From positions 35,090,110 through 35,154,109 of the forward strand of contig NC_054886.1 of assembly GCF_018320785.1 (NCBI RefSeq): a stretch of 64,000 nt of DNA. The letters run 5' to 3'. The translations under genes were made by a program, and so were the position numbers. Shown here one piece after another: positions 35,411-46,104 of the stretch (its first letter is position 1; the number at the start of each line of letters is the position of its first letter). Source of the stretch: Cheilinus undulatus. Its lineage: Eukaryota; Chordata; Actinopteri; Labriformes; Labridae. The notes beneath the pieces are model-generated. The model saw only the letters and a program-made list of their open reading frames with translations, did no database searches and was not told where the DNA came from.

Positions 35411-35800
35411 AAGAGAAATGATGGGTTGAAAGAGGTCCACATGAAGTTAAACCAGGGAAAATGACAGCTGTAGCTATTAAAATATACTCTAAAAATTAAA
35501 TTATTGAGGAGATGGAACATGAACTTTGGTTTAATAAAGAGGTCCCAACCTTTCTTAGTGAATCTGTACAAATGGGAGCAGGAAACGTTTAAGACTGCAT
35601 AAAAATTATAGGACTACATCGAGCAAGAGTTTAATATGGGAAAAAATACTGTAGTGGCTAAAAACAAACCGTTCACTACATATTTAGTCGATTTTTACGG
35701 TGGCCACGTAGATTTTAGATATTTGAGGCCCTCTCTGGTTTATGTTTCCCGTCGGAGAGAACAACGACAGCACGCGACATTCCCGCCTACTCGCCTCAGC

Positions 35801-35813
35801 TACGTCACTTCCG
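35801..35813 (+). promoter_or_regulatory. CRE/ATF-like and ETS-like sites before gene 5
   Basis: TACGTCA is followed by an overlapping CACTTCCG, 25-37 bp upstream of the gene 5 ATG, in a CpG-containing context. CRE plus ETS pairs are common in housekeeping vertebrate core promoters. Promoter use is inferred. Confidence 0.45.
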
Positions 35814-35837
35814 CGTAGGTGCAGGAAGCTCAGAAAC

Positions 35838-38800
35838 ATGGCGACCGAGACGATGGATAGCTACCCTACTATCTCTCAAGCTGATATTTTAAGGAGATTC
35901 GTCATCGAGAAACTCGGCAAGGCCACGCAGGAGATAGTGGAGGCCCTGGTGGGGACCGTGTCCGGGTTTGAGCAGGAGGTCGCGGGGCTGAGGCAGGAGC
36001 TAGACCGGCAGAAGGTCCAGCTGGGGACTCTGCTGCAGCTCAAACAGGAGCCCCCAGGTTCGTTCAGTTAAGATTGTAAAGATGAAGGATCTAAACACGT
36101 GATTAATATCGCTATGTTAAACATTCACACATCGATGAGACCTGTTTATAACGTTAGCAAACAGGAGATTTCTTTACGGTCAAACATACCAACAAGTCCG
36201 GACAGAACAATGGTTGTTGATGATGCTAGTCAAACTCTCTCTGCTCATTAACAATGACTAAAATGTGATTTTTTAAAAACAAATGTCTACGAATTATTAA
36301 GTCCTCATCCTTTTCTTATTGCTGTAATCATCATGAACCACCAACACTCTTATAAAGTTGGGTTTCCTCATGCAGTTAGATTTTATTTGGTGTCTGGATG
36401 TTGGGATTAGCTGTCAGTGTCTCTCCTCTTATTCTGATCAGGGGCTGAACCAGGACCAAGGCCAACCAGGACATCCCTGAGATAAGATTGGCCACCACAG
36501 AATTCCTAACAAAGATTTAATATTGACTAAATTAATGGAAACCCATCCATGGAGAGTGCCCTCTTGGAGAGAGAGTACCCACAGGAACGGTCGGCAGTCA
36601 CAGAGCCAACATAAATAAAACAGATGGATCTTTTTCAGCTGTTTAACTCCAGCTCTGCTCAGATTAGACCACTTTTACTAAATAAGAGCCAAACTAACCA
36701 TTAAATGCGTGCTACCATTGTAGCTATTGGCAGAATTGTGTATTTTTTTTTAGTGATGTAAAAATTAGGACCATCTGCTTCTTTTCCAGATTACCAGTTC
36801 CCTATTAGCCAGCAAGCAGCTGAAGGAGAAGGAGGAGGTGGAGGAGACACGTCTGAACCGTATTCAGAGCTGAAGCAGCAAAATGAAGCTCCAGGTATGT
36901 CTGAAAACACTTAAAACCAGAGATTATTAGTAAAAAATAGCAGTGGGTACAGTTGTTAATGTTGATGTTTCACCTGCAGCTTGTCCAGGTGTGCAGCACA
37001 GCGAGGAGCTCATCAGCTACTCTAGGGCTCCGGTGGAGGATGAGGAGTTTGAGGTGGAGGACGCAGAGATGGACCTTGTCACAGAGGCAGAGGAAGATGA
37101 GACTCAGAGGTTAGACTACACGCTCGTACAAATGATGAAGTTGGGGTCTAAATGGAAAACAAAGAGGCATGTTTAAGTACTGCAGGGGTTTGATTCTTCC
37201 ATGATGATGAAGGTACACCAGTGCACACAGACGATGAAGGCCTTTATAGCGTAGGTATGACATAGATTCAACACAGAATCATAAACCAGGCTTTACTGCT
37301 TACATGTGCACGCGTTGTCTCCTATAAACAGCATTAAGCCTCCCGTGTCATTCAGGAACACAACCCTAACAAGCCATTCATGGACAAATATAACAACTGT
37401 GAAAAACGTGAATTAAAAATTTGACATATTTTTCCCATTTTTTTGTAATAAACTCTTAATCAGCTCAAATCTGGTACAGAACCATCGGGTACTTGAACAT
37501 TTTAGGGATTTTAACCCTTTACATTCCAGTTTGACTATGAAAAATTGCTGTTATTTATTTTAAAAAATCACAGAAAATTAGATACTTTCTGAAATAAAAG
37601 TCAGGTAGCTGTTTTTTTTTCAAGCATAGTCCTGGATGTGTCAAAGGTTCTAAACAGGTTGATTTTGGTGCATTATTAGGGGAGAACAGGGTTGGTTGTC
37701 TCTTGGGTTGGTTGTCACGCTCATATCTCGCCAACAGAGGGCGCTGTCTCCCAAAATTTGGTTTGGAAATATACAGAATTGAGGTCAGAGTTCACTCAGT
37801 TCACTTTTTAATTGCAAAGGTATTTGCAATTATGATATCCACTTTGGACAAATTAATTCAATCAATTAATAAACCCCCTTTAAAGACTTTTAAATTTTAG
37901 TCCTACTAGAACTAGAAAATGTCCCCAGAGAATGTTTTCTACTTATTAGTTAATGGTACTTTGTTCTATTTTATACTGAAATTGACGGAATTGAAATGAC
38001 TGGCACCATAAAAAGGATTTCTGCGCTGTAAGAGTGGCAGCTGTAGCGCTCATGTCAGTCAATTTAAAAAAACGAAGAAGGTACATGAATAAAAGCCACC
38101 TCAGAACTGTAGGCTTAAATAATTCAGACAGCTATCTTTAACAGATGTTGATGGGCACAGTATTAGAAAAATAAACAGTTTTCACTTCTCAAAACAAAGA
38201 AATAAATTAAAGACATTCCTGCCCTGCTAACTGAAGTGAGTTAAGGCATACATGATTTATGCTCAGTCCAAGGCATTTGTTGCCTTTCATTTGGACTGGT
38301 GAGGGGTTTTGAAGTGGTGCCACACCAAAATCTTGTTTTCTGGTTCTGGATTTTGGATTAACATTCACCTACACAGTCTTCTCTGGAGTAGGACAGCTGA
38401 TTTTGTGGTGAGAGGTCTTTTTGTGTTTTTCTTGTAAAACTGTAAATGTTCAGTTCCTCACTATTTTTCTTCTAGGCTTTACCACAACATATTTACAAAA
38501 AAAACCCACAGTTGTTAGCTTTAAAGGGTGTGAAGGGAAAGCTATAGTTTAGGTTGACATTAGCAGGCTAACTAGTTGTTAGATGGCTGTTGGCTTTGCT
38601 GCTAGCAAGAAATTCCAGTTAGAGTTGGTCGTCACATTCTCAGGGGCTAGTTGTCACATTCTTTTGGGGTTGGCTGTCACATTCTATTAGGAGTTGGTAG
38701 TCATATTTTGTCCGGGGTAGGTCATCACATTCGATTAAGCGTTGGTTGTCACATCCCCTTCTGGGTTGGCTGTCACATTCGATTAGGAGTTTTTCATCAC

Positions 38801-41800
38801 ATTTTCGTTGGGGTTGGTTGTCACATTTTCTCTGGGGTTGGTCGTCACATTCTCTTAGGGATTGTTATCACACTTTCTCTGGGATTGATAGTCACATTTT
38901 CTCTGGGGTTGGTCGTCACACTTTCTCTGGGGTTGGTTGCCACATTCTCTTAGGGTTTGGTCCTCACACTTTCTCTGGGGTTGGTCATCACACTTTTTCT
39001 GCATTTGGTCGTCACATTTTCTCTGAGGTTGGTCGTCACACTTTTTCTGGGCTTGGTCATCACACTTTTTCTGCGATTGGTCGTCACACTTTCTCTGGGG
39101 TTGGTCATCACACTTTCTGCGATTGGTCGTCACATTTTCTCGGGGGTTGGTCATCACACTTTCTCTGGGGTTGGTCTTCACACTTTTTCTGCGATTGGTC
39201 GTCACACTTTCTGCGATTGGTCGTCACATTTTCTCGGGGGTTGGTCGTCACACTTTCTCTGGGGTTGGTCTTCACACTTTTTCTGGGGTTGGTCGTTACA
39301 TCTTCTAGTAGGTTTGGTCGTCACATTCTCTTAGGGGTCGGTTGTGTTCTCTTAGGGGTTGGTAGTCATAATTTCTCTGGGGTTGGTCGTCACATTTTCT
39401 CTGGGGTTAGTTGTCACTATGTTGACAAAATCATGCATGGTGATACCACTTTTCTTTTCTCTTTTTTTTTAACAAGAAACATGGGCAGAAACTTTACTCA
39501 GAAGACGAAGAGGGGCCTGACTCCACCAGATGTCATGATGAAGGCAGTCAGGGAGGTGAAATTAAATAACAAGTCCATCCGGAGCACTGCCAAAGACTTT
39601 GGTATAAATTACAGAACACTGGCAAGATATTGTGCGAAAATAAATGAGCAAGAGGTTGCTGGAGAAGACATCTACCCATCGCTGCCAGTAGGCTATGTGA
39701 AAAACCGCCTAGTTTTCGGTGAGGAGCAGGAGCGTCAGCTGGAGGAATATATAATAGCTGCCTCAGATATTTATTTTGGCCTCTCTCCCACCGAGGTCTG
39801 CAAACTAGCATACAGCTTTGCAGTGTGCAGTAATGTTGCTATCCACACAAACTGGGCAGAGAAGGAGATGGCAGGGTCTGAGTGGTTCTCCGGGTTTCTG
39901 AAGAGACATCCATCACTGCCCATCAGGACCCCGGAGTCCACTAGCCTAGCACGTGCTAGTGCTTTCAATGAGCACAACGTGGGCCGTTTCTTCACCAGCT
40001 TGGAGGAGTTGATGGCCAGGTATAAGTTTGAGCCCCAGTCAGTGTGGAATATGGATGAAACAGGTATCACCACTGTCCACAAGCCGAACAAGATGGTAGC
40101 CAGGAGAGGCTACAAACAGGTCCGGTCTTTGACCTCTACAGAGACGGGAACCTTGGTAACATTCACCTGTGCCATCTCTGCCACCGGGAATAGTATCCCT
40201 CCATTCTTCATCTTCCCTTGGGGGAACTTCGACAACCATTTTTTAGTTTCTGCCCCCACTGGAAGTGCAGGAGCGGCAAATCCGAGTGGGTGGATGAAGG
40301 AGGAGCATTTTGTGCAATTTCTTAAGCATTTTGTGTCTCATACAAGATGCAGCAGGGAAAAACCAAGCCTCCTGCTCCTCGACAACCACAGCTCCCACCT
40401 GTCGGTGGCGGGGTTGAAGTTTGCTAAGGAGAATGGAGTTGTGCTGTTGTCCTTCCCTCCCCATTGCTCACACCGCCTGCAGCCCCTGGATGTGTCTGTC
40501 TATGGCCCGTTAACGAGGGAAGTCAACGCCGTCTCCACTGCCTGGACGCTGAACAACCCCGGCAAAACCATGACGATATGGGACATCCCTAAAGTGGTAG
40601 CTACAGCCTTCCCTCTTGCAGTTAACCCGGGCAACATTCAAGCAGGATTCCAGGCTAGTGGAATATATCCTTTCAACCGTGAGCTATTCCTGGAGACAGC
40701 GTTTTCACCTGCACCCCAAGCCGACCCCACCAGTCCTCCCCCAAAGCCATCCACTAGCTATGGACAGAGACCAGGGACTCTAGAAGAGCTGAGGCCTCAT
40801 CCAAAGGCTGCAGCCAGGAAAGGAGCCCGAAAACGAAAAAGAATGTCCAGTTTTGTCCTCACTGACAGACCAGAGAAAGGCAGAATAGAGCAGGAAAATG
40901 CAACCAGCGTGCACAAGACAAAAATGGCAACATCAACACGGCCTAGTACACCCGAGACCAGCTGTCAGGACTAAAGCATCTCTACCTGAGCTGGAGGAGG
41001 CAGCCAGTGTCACGGCAAGAGTTGATGTATTAAAAGATGAGTCAGGAGTCAAATGAGTTGATTGCAGCCAAACTCAACTTTTCCAGGAAAAGGAGATGGA
41101 GGTCCTGTGAGGGCCGATTTGGGAGGCCTAATACTCAACTTATGATATAATATTATGGTCAAACATGATATTCCCACTCCAGAAAGAAGATGAAATAGAA
41201 GAGACAGGAAACGTCGTCTTGAGATGGAGAGGGTTTTTTTTTGTTTGTTTGTTTGTTTGTTTTTTTGGATGGAAACACTCATTCAGGGCGATATGAGAGA
41301 CGTGTTGGATGTGCAACCAGTGGGCACACATAGGCCTATAGGCTGGCTCAAAGATGTTCATGTTCCTTGCTCAGTTTGTGTAAAGATACAGAAAGTATTT
41401 GTCAACTTGTCCAAGCAATTAAAGTTTCAAATGTACTTCTGCCTTCTTGTCTTCTTTTTAAGATTTTCCCTATTAAAACAAAATTGTGACAACCAACCCC
41501 ATAGTGCATGACAACCATCCCTGTGTTGGGGTTGGTCTTTAATAGTTTGTTGTCAAACTATGTTGGAAAAATGAGAGGGAACAACTTAACTTAAGCTTCA
41601 GTGGATTGTAGGAATGAATACTGAAGATCTTTTTATGATGAGAAAGTCAGACTAGAGTAAAAAAAGTGTGACAACCAACCCCGATCTACCCTAGTTTTAT
41701 GGTTGTATCAGATTTTAAACTTATTTCATCATGAGCCAGTTATGGATAAAAATTTCAACCTGCAAAACCTTTTTTTTTTTTTTTAAGATTATTGATTAAT

Positions 41801-43941
41801 ATTTTCCACTTTTTTGCCTTAAATCTTTCAGTCAATGTTAGTCCTGATCAAAAGTACTAAATCAATTATTTTCAGGGTTTTAACCCTTTAAATCCCTCAG
41901 AAGTGGGTTATTTTCTGTAAAGTACAGTCTTCAGGCTGTAGTGATCCTGTTAATAATATAATTAAACAAATGAAGACCTGTGTAAGTAGTTGGATATTTC
42001 CCAATGTTAGTCATTGACTTTGAATGTTGATTTCAATCCAAAAATTGTTGCAAAATGTTAAATAAAGGTGATGATTCCATAAATCTGAAGCTCAATGACA
42101 ACTTCTTTACGATCAAAAAATAGCTTGACTATAGTTTAAATTATAGCTGCTTTATCACCAAGAAATGGCATTTAATGCATAGACTTCACTAAATATGATA
42201 AATTTTACTGTTTTTCTTCAAAATGAAACACTGGCATTACAGAATGGATGGTTTTATTCCGCCATGGCAGAGAGAAAATATTAAAATATCATCATAATTG
42301 AATTTAATGGGACATTTTGTCCCTGAATGGCCTTTTAGGGGGTAAAGTTATAAATCGGTCTATACAAATAAACTAATCATGTGTGATAATTGATTTTGTT
42401 GCTAATCTTTGCCACATTGAAGAGTTTAATTTGAAAATCCGCCCCAGTCCTCTGTTTCATGTATTATAAAGGAAATAACTCATTTTTTGTGTGATTTTCA
42501 TATAAAGCAGTGACTCTGTTTATTCAAACCAGCATTTAAAGAGTTAAAATCCTGAAAATAATTAAGTATTTCATAGATTTGATCAGGACTGAAGTTGAAT
42601 GAAAGAATTAAGGCTAAAAGTAGACAAATATTCTTCTGACATATTTTTATGGTATCTTTCATAAGTGGACATTTTTGTCTATGAATGGCTTATTAGAGGG
42701 TCAAATTTTAAATCAGACACTACAGAGAAACCGATAATGCATCAAAATAATCCTAGCTAATCTTTGACATCCTAGACTATGCTTGAAAAAAAAAAACAGC
42801 CACCAGACATTTATTTTTTAGAAAATAACTCATTTCCTTAGGCATTTTTAAAATGATAAACAAACATGACTTTGTGTAGCTGAACTGGCTTTTAAAGGGT
42901 TAAAATCCCCCAATTATTCAAATATTTCCTAGTTTGGTCAGGACTGAAGTTGGTGAAGGAATTAAAGCATTTTGGGAAAATATATTTTTATATACTCTTT
43001 GATAAATGTTTTTCACTGCAGACATTTTTGTCCAGGAATGGCTGATCAGGGTTATGAGTTTGTAGTGTAAACTTTAGGTGCTTTAAAAAATAAATTTGAA
43101 ATTTCAAAATCTATCTAGAAAACAACTAGCCTAGAAAAGGTCATGGCATTTACAGGGACTCAGACAAAATTATCTCAAAATAAAGGTGAAAAATTCAGCC
43201 TTCTGGACAAAAAGGTCCAGAGAGATACCAGAGGGTTAAAGGTCACATATTATGCAAAACACACTTTTTCTGGCTTTTCTGGCTAAAATATTTGCCCCTG
43301 GTCTGTCCACAATCCCCCATGAGATTTTCAACCCATAACGTCATGTGGGGAGTTAGCTCCGCCCCCAGGTTTGGTTGGCCCTCAGCTGCCAGCTGAGAGG
43401 AGGATAAGGAGAGCCACACCCATTACCTGAGAGGGGTGTGGTCAGGGGCAGAGTCAGACAGCTCAGAAACATTTAAAGCCACAGACACAGGAACAGGGCT
43501 GAAACGGAGGGGTTTTTAGACATGCAAAAATCCAACACTGGAGTGTTTTTTCATCAACAAACTTCTCAGACATGTTTTTGGGACCTCTAAGACCGATATA
43601 AACTTGTCTTAGAGGGGTATGATATGTGACCTTTAAGAGTTGTAGTTGTTTCATAACTGAAGGAAGGTCGGTTTCTCTCTAAAGTCTGTTATATAATCTA
43701 AACAAATGTGCCTGTTAGGAATAAAAAAATATGAATCAAAACTGTTGGTTCCAACTATTCTAACTATTCTACTACTCCTGATTTAACACTGTCTCGTCTT
43801 TCCTCTACAGACCGTCGACCCCTTCAGGTCAACCTGGGTCGGGGAATGCCGCCAGCTTACAGAGCTACGAGTCACAGGACCACATAAAGCTCTGGATGAA
43901 GATTCTGGAGGACCCTAAAGTGGATGTGTCTAACCCCATGT
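35838..43941 (+). CDS. Gene 5: N-terminal module (coiled coil plus acidic exons)
   Basis: Exons: 35838-36057, 36790-36894, 36980-37109 and 43811-43941, with phases 1, 1, 2, 1 exactly as in gene 4. Exon 1 (ATG in AACATGGCG) gives MATETMDSYPTISQADILRR and a heptad-rich coiled coil ending LKQEPP, which contains a SUMO-acceptor-like LKQE. Exon 2 has a Gly-rich stretch. Exon 3 is very acidic (VEDEEFEVEDAEMD). Exon 4 ends WMKILEDPKVDVSNPM, with a strong donor (T|GTAAGT). The 6.7-kb intron before exon 4 holds a complete pogo-type element. The phase-1 end fits either piggyBac-derived gene B (acceptor at 46103-46104) or the family-domain exon at 57710; both may be used alternatively. Confidence 0.68.
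38630..39420. repeat. 24-bp array of GGTTGGTCGTCACATTTTCT units inside the pogo element
   Basis: About 30 imperfect copies of a 24-bp unit (GGTTGGTCGTCACACTTTCT plus CTGG). The core GGTTGGTTGTCACA is the subterminal motif of the element's own inverted repeats. Twenty-four is a multiple of three, so an open frame runs from 38746 through the array into the transposase; this extension is low-complexity and probably not translated. Confidence 0.9.
39481..40974 (+). CDS. pogo/Tigger-like transposase, intact, 497 residues
   Basis: The start ATG (MGRNFTQKTKRGLTPP) follows a pyrimidine-rich stretch and opens a CENP-B/psq-type helix-turn-helix (residues about 15-60: VMMKAVREVKLNNKSIRSTA). A second DNA-binding half follows, and then the DDE_1 catalytic core. 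The catalytic acidic residues are visible in WNMDETG, LLLLDNHSSH and LQPLDVSVYG, with 35 residues between the last two. A basic patch (ARKGARKRKRM) near the C-terminus is a likely nuclear localisation signal. The enzyme would excise and insert elements at TA sites. No stop or frameshift interrupts the core, so activity is possible. It is a mobile-element gene, not part of gene 5. Confidence 0.88.
   Translation: MGRNFTQKTKRGLTPPDVMMKAVREVKLNNKSIRSTAKDFGINYRTLARYCAKINEQEVAGEDIYPSLPVGYVKNRLVFGEEQERQLEEYIIAASDIYFGLSPTEVCKLAYSFAVCSNVAIHTNWAEKEMAGSEWFSGFLKRHPSLPIRTPESTSLARASAFNEHNVGRFFTSLEELMARYKFEPQSVWNMDETGITTVHKPNKMVARRGYKQVRSLTSTETGTLVTFTCAISATGNSIPPFFIFPWGNFDNHFLVSAPTGSAGAANPSGWMKEEHFVQFLKHFVSHTRCSREKPSLLLLDNHSSHLSVAGLKFAKENGVVLLSFPPHCSHRLQPLDVSVYGPLTREVNAVSTAWTLNNPGKTMTIWDIPKVVATAFPLAVNPGNIQAGFQASGIYPFNRELFLETAFSPAPQADPTSPPPKPSTSYGQRPGTLEELRPHPKAAARKGARKRKRMSSFVLTDRPEKGRIEQENATSVHKTKMATSTRPSTPETSCQD
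41694..43235. repeat. Intronic repeat with direct and inverted AACCCTTTAAA blocks
   Basis: Blocks around TTTTAACCCTTTAAATCC (about 41880), GAGTTAAAATCCTGAAAATA (about 42542) and AAAGGGTTAAAATCCCC (about 42895) recur in both orientations, with AGTCCTGATCA / TGATCAGGACT partners. No coding frame is present. Confidence 0.65.
43240..43632. mobile_element. TTAA-flanked TIR element just upstream of gene 5 exon 4
   Basis: Ends AGGTCACATATTATGC and GATATGTGACCT are inverted (11 bp perfect) and flanked by TTAA at 43236-43239 and 43633-43636. It is 393 bp with no coding frame. TTAA duplication suggests piggyBac-type mobilisation, although the end is not the usual CCC. Confidence 0.65.
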
Positions 43942-44619
43942 GTAAGTGTAACCAAATGAATGAAAATCTTTCATGTGCATACAGATCAGTGTTTTAGTAT
44001 GCTCTGCAGTGAGAAGTAATTAGCAGCAGCTCTGTGGATGTTCTTTTCCTAGTTTGATTATAGTTTCTAATTTAGGACAAAGTCCTACTCTTGTTAAGGG
44101 TCTCTGTCCATTAACAGTACCTGTTTTTTTTGCTACTGATGTCGAATTCTACATCCCTGGTTTTGACAGCCACGCATGCTTCATGTTTTTCTGTCTTCAA
44201 GAAATTAGAAAACCTGAACCTGATGAGGAGGAATCATGTCCTGACATTAGCGGAAGTTTTAGACCCGGAGACAGACGTATTAGAGCTCCACTGCTATTAA
44301 TGCCAAACAAGCTGATATCAAAGGTTCAGCCCATTCTTCGTTTTGATTGGTCCAGACTTTAATCATTGGCAGGTGCACTGAGGTTCACAACATTTAACTT
44401 GTTCAGCTGAAGCAGCAAAAAGAAAACACTGATACCAACTAGATTGTCACGCCGCCAGGGTTTAGAAGTTAGATACGATACTAGCTAAAGGTAAAACACA
44501 TGAACAGCAACAAAAATCACCATCTGGATACCCAAAGTTAACCAGAGAGCTTCACTAGACAGTAACAGCCTGGAATTTGAAACATTATTTAAAAGAAAAA
44601 TTAAATCCATTTCCTAAAG
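43942..44619 (+). other. Gene 5 intron with a cryptic exon-like acidic frame
   Basis: An acidic stretch (RKPEPDEEESCPDIS, 44209-44253) follows an acceptor-like AG at 44200-44201. If it were spliced to 43941 the junction codon would be TAA, so it either truncates the protein or is not an exon. Nothing else is seen here. Confidence 0.4.
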
Positions 44620-45622
44620 CAGTGGTTCTCAAATGGTGTGGCAAGGTGCACTAGTGAGCCTTGAGACAAGTCTAGGTGTGCCTTGGGGATCTGGCTGGGC
44701 CCCTGAAAAACCCAGGCCCTCCCCAGCCATGATTTATTGATGATATCACTGCATGTGTGTTGGATAAGTAGCATTGGTGCTAGCATCCTGGCTAACAGTT
44801 ACTTCATTTGGCAAGCTATTATTAAGTTGAAACTGGTGTTGAAATTATTAATTCATGCTGCTTTTAACCAATTTAACCAATTTTTCTACCCGTTTTGCCA
44901 CTTATTGGAAAACTTCAACCATTTTTTGCTGCTTTTTTGCAATTAATACTTTTTACCCATTTTTGGAACTTTTAGCTACATTTTTGCTTACAATTTTTGC
45001 TACCTTGTTACCCGGTTTTGCCTAGTTTGCAATTTTTTGGAAATTTTTGGCAAATTTTTCCATTACTTTTAACCATTTTTCACCACCTTTTAGCAACTTT
45101 AACCCTTTTTGCCACTTTTCCGCCACTTGTAATCTATTTTGCCACCTTCTTGCCTATTTTCACTCACTTTGTTCTTGTTTGGCGACTTTTTGGCCAATTC
45201 TGCCAATTGTTTAGTCACCTTTAATCCATTTTACCATCTTCCTATGACATTTAACCCAATTTGGCCACTTCTAACCCATTTTGCCACCTTTTTGGCACTT
45301 TCTACATGTTTTTGCCACTTTTAACCCATTTTTTGGCACCTTATGCCAATTGTTACCCATTTTTGACTTTTTCTTGGTACTTTTTACCCAATTTTGCCAT
45401 GTTTTTTACATCACATTTCACCAATTTTTGCCACCTTTTGTCCACTTTTGCCCCCGAGTTGTCTGGGTCCCAGAAACCTCTCCCCTTTATCCACCCACAT
45501 GAGCAGACTTGACTGTTACATTATTTTAAAAGTCTATTTTGTATTGATATAAATATGGTGTACCTTGAGATTTTGGCTTCACCTTAGGTGTGCCTTGGGC
45601 GAAAAAAGTTTGAAAACCACTA
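44620..45622. mobile_element. hAT-type MITE with internal TTTTGCCACTTTTAACCC array
   Basis: Ends CAGTGGTTCTCAAATGG and TTTGAAAACCACTA are inverted, flanked by a perfect 8-bp duplication TCCTAAAG (44612-44619 and 45623-45630). The outer parts carry GTGCCTTGGGG-type text in both orientations; the centre (about 44860-45450) is a degenerate array of CCATTTTTGCCACTTTTAAC. No transposase. Confidence 0.88.
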
Positions 45623-46104
45623 TCCTAAAGTAATGTACAGGTGATCGAGTGATGTGTGGTGTGAAAGCCCTTGCACACCAAACATGCAAATAATTTGCAC
45701 CAGCATGTAGCAGGTCAAGTTCCCAACCAGCAGCGTGATTCCACCATGCAAATTTGCTGCTGATATTGACAGAAATATAAGACCAGCCTAACCAGCCATG
45801 TAACACGGCCTCCTCTGAACTTAGACATATGGCTAATGAATGCCCTGCAATAGAGTCTTAAAATATACTGAGAGTGTCCTGAAGAAGGTGTTTAACAGTA
45901 TGACATTTGCTGTCAGGTTTATGTACCCTGTGCTTACATTTTGCACGGTTGAAAACTCTAAATGTCTCGTCCTAGAGCAGGAGTTTGAACCCGTTTAAAC
46001 TCAAAGATATGCCTAGTATACGACAGGAATGTTCATTTTTACCTGTGCCAACAGTCATACAGGCAACAGAGTTTTACTCTTGCATTCCCCGGTCTGGTTG
46101 ACAG
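45623..46104. other. Intron sequence before piggyBac-derived gene B
   Basis: No repeat end or coding frame was recognised, except that the stretch from about 46029 is open in frame with the downstream piggyBac exon. It contains the acceptor TTCCCCGGTCTGGTTGACAG at 46085-46104. Confidence 0.5.

Larger units (their letters stand above)
37679..41691 (+). mobile_element. Full-length pogo-type DNA transposon
   Basis: Ends GGGGAGAACAGGGTTGGTTG and CAACCAACCCCGATCTACCC are inverted repeats. Each is flanked by TA (37677-37678 and 41692-41693), the pogo/Tc1-superfamily target duplication. It is 4.0 kb long with one intact transposase ORF (39481-40974) and a 24-bp array upstream of it (38630-39420). 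It lies in the long intron of gene 5. The intact frame and clean ends suggest a comparatively recent insertion. Confidence 0.85.
37338..43235. mobile_element. Possible large TTAA-bounded repeat element, host of the pogo insertion
   Basis: The left TTAA (37334-37337) is followed by GCCTCCCGTGTCATTC; the right end ACCAGAGGG is followed by TTAA (43236-43239). The interior outside the pogo element has direct and inverted copies of a unit containing TTTTAACCCTTTAAATCC and AGTCCTGATCAAAAGT, like the element at 31971. The ends match only loosely, so the boundaries are tentative. Confidence 0.35.

Noticed and set aside
38746..39480. N-terminal extension of the pogo transposase through the 24-bp array
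   Set aside because: The extension is low-complexity repeat translation; the ATG at 39481 directly precedes the conserved helix-turn-helix region.
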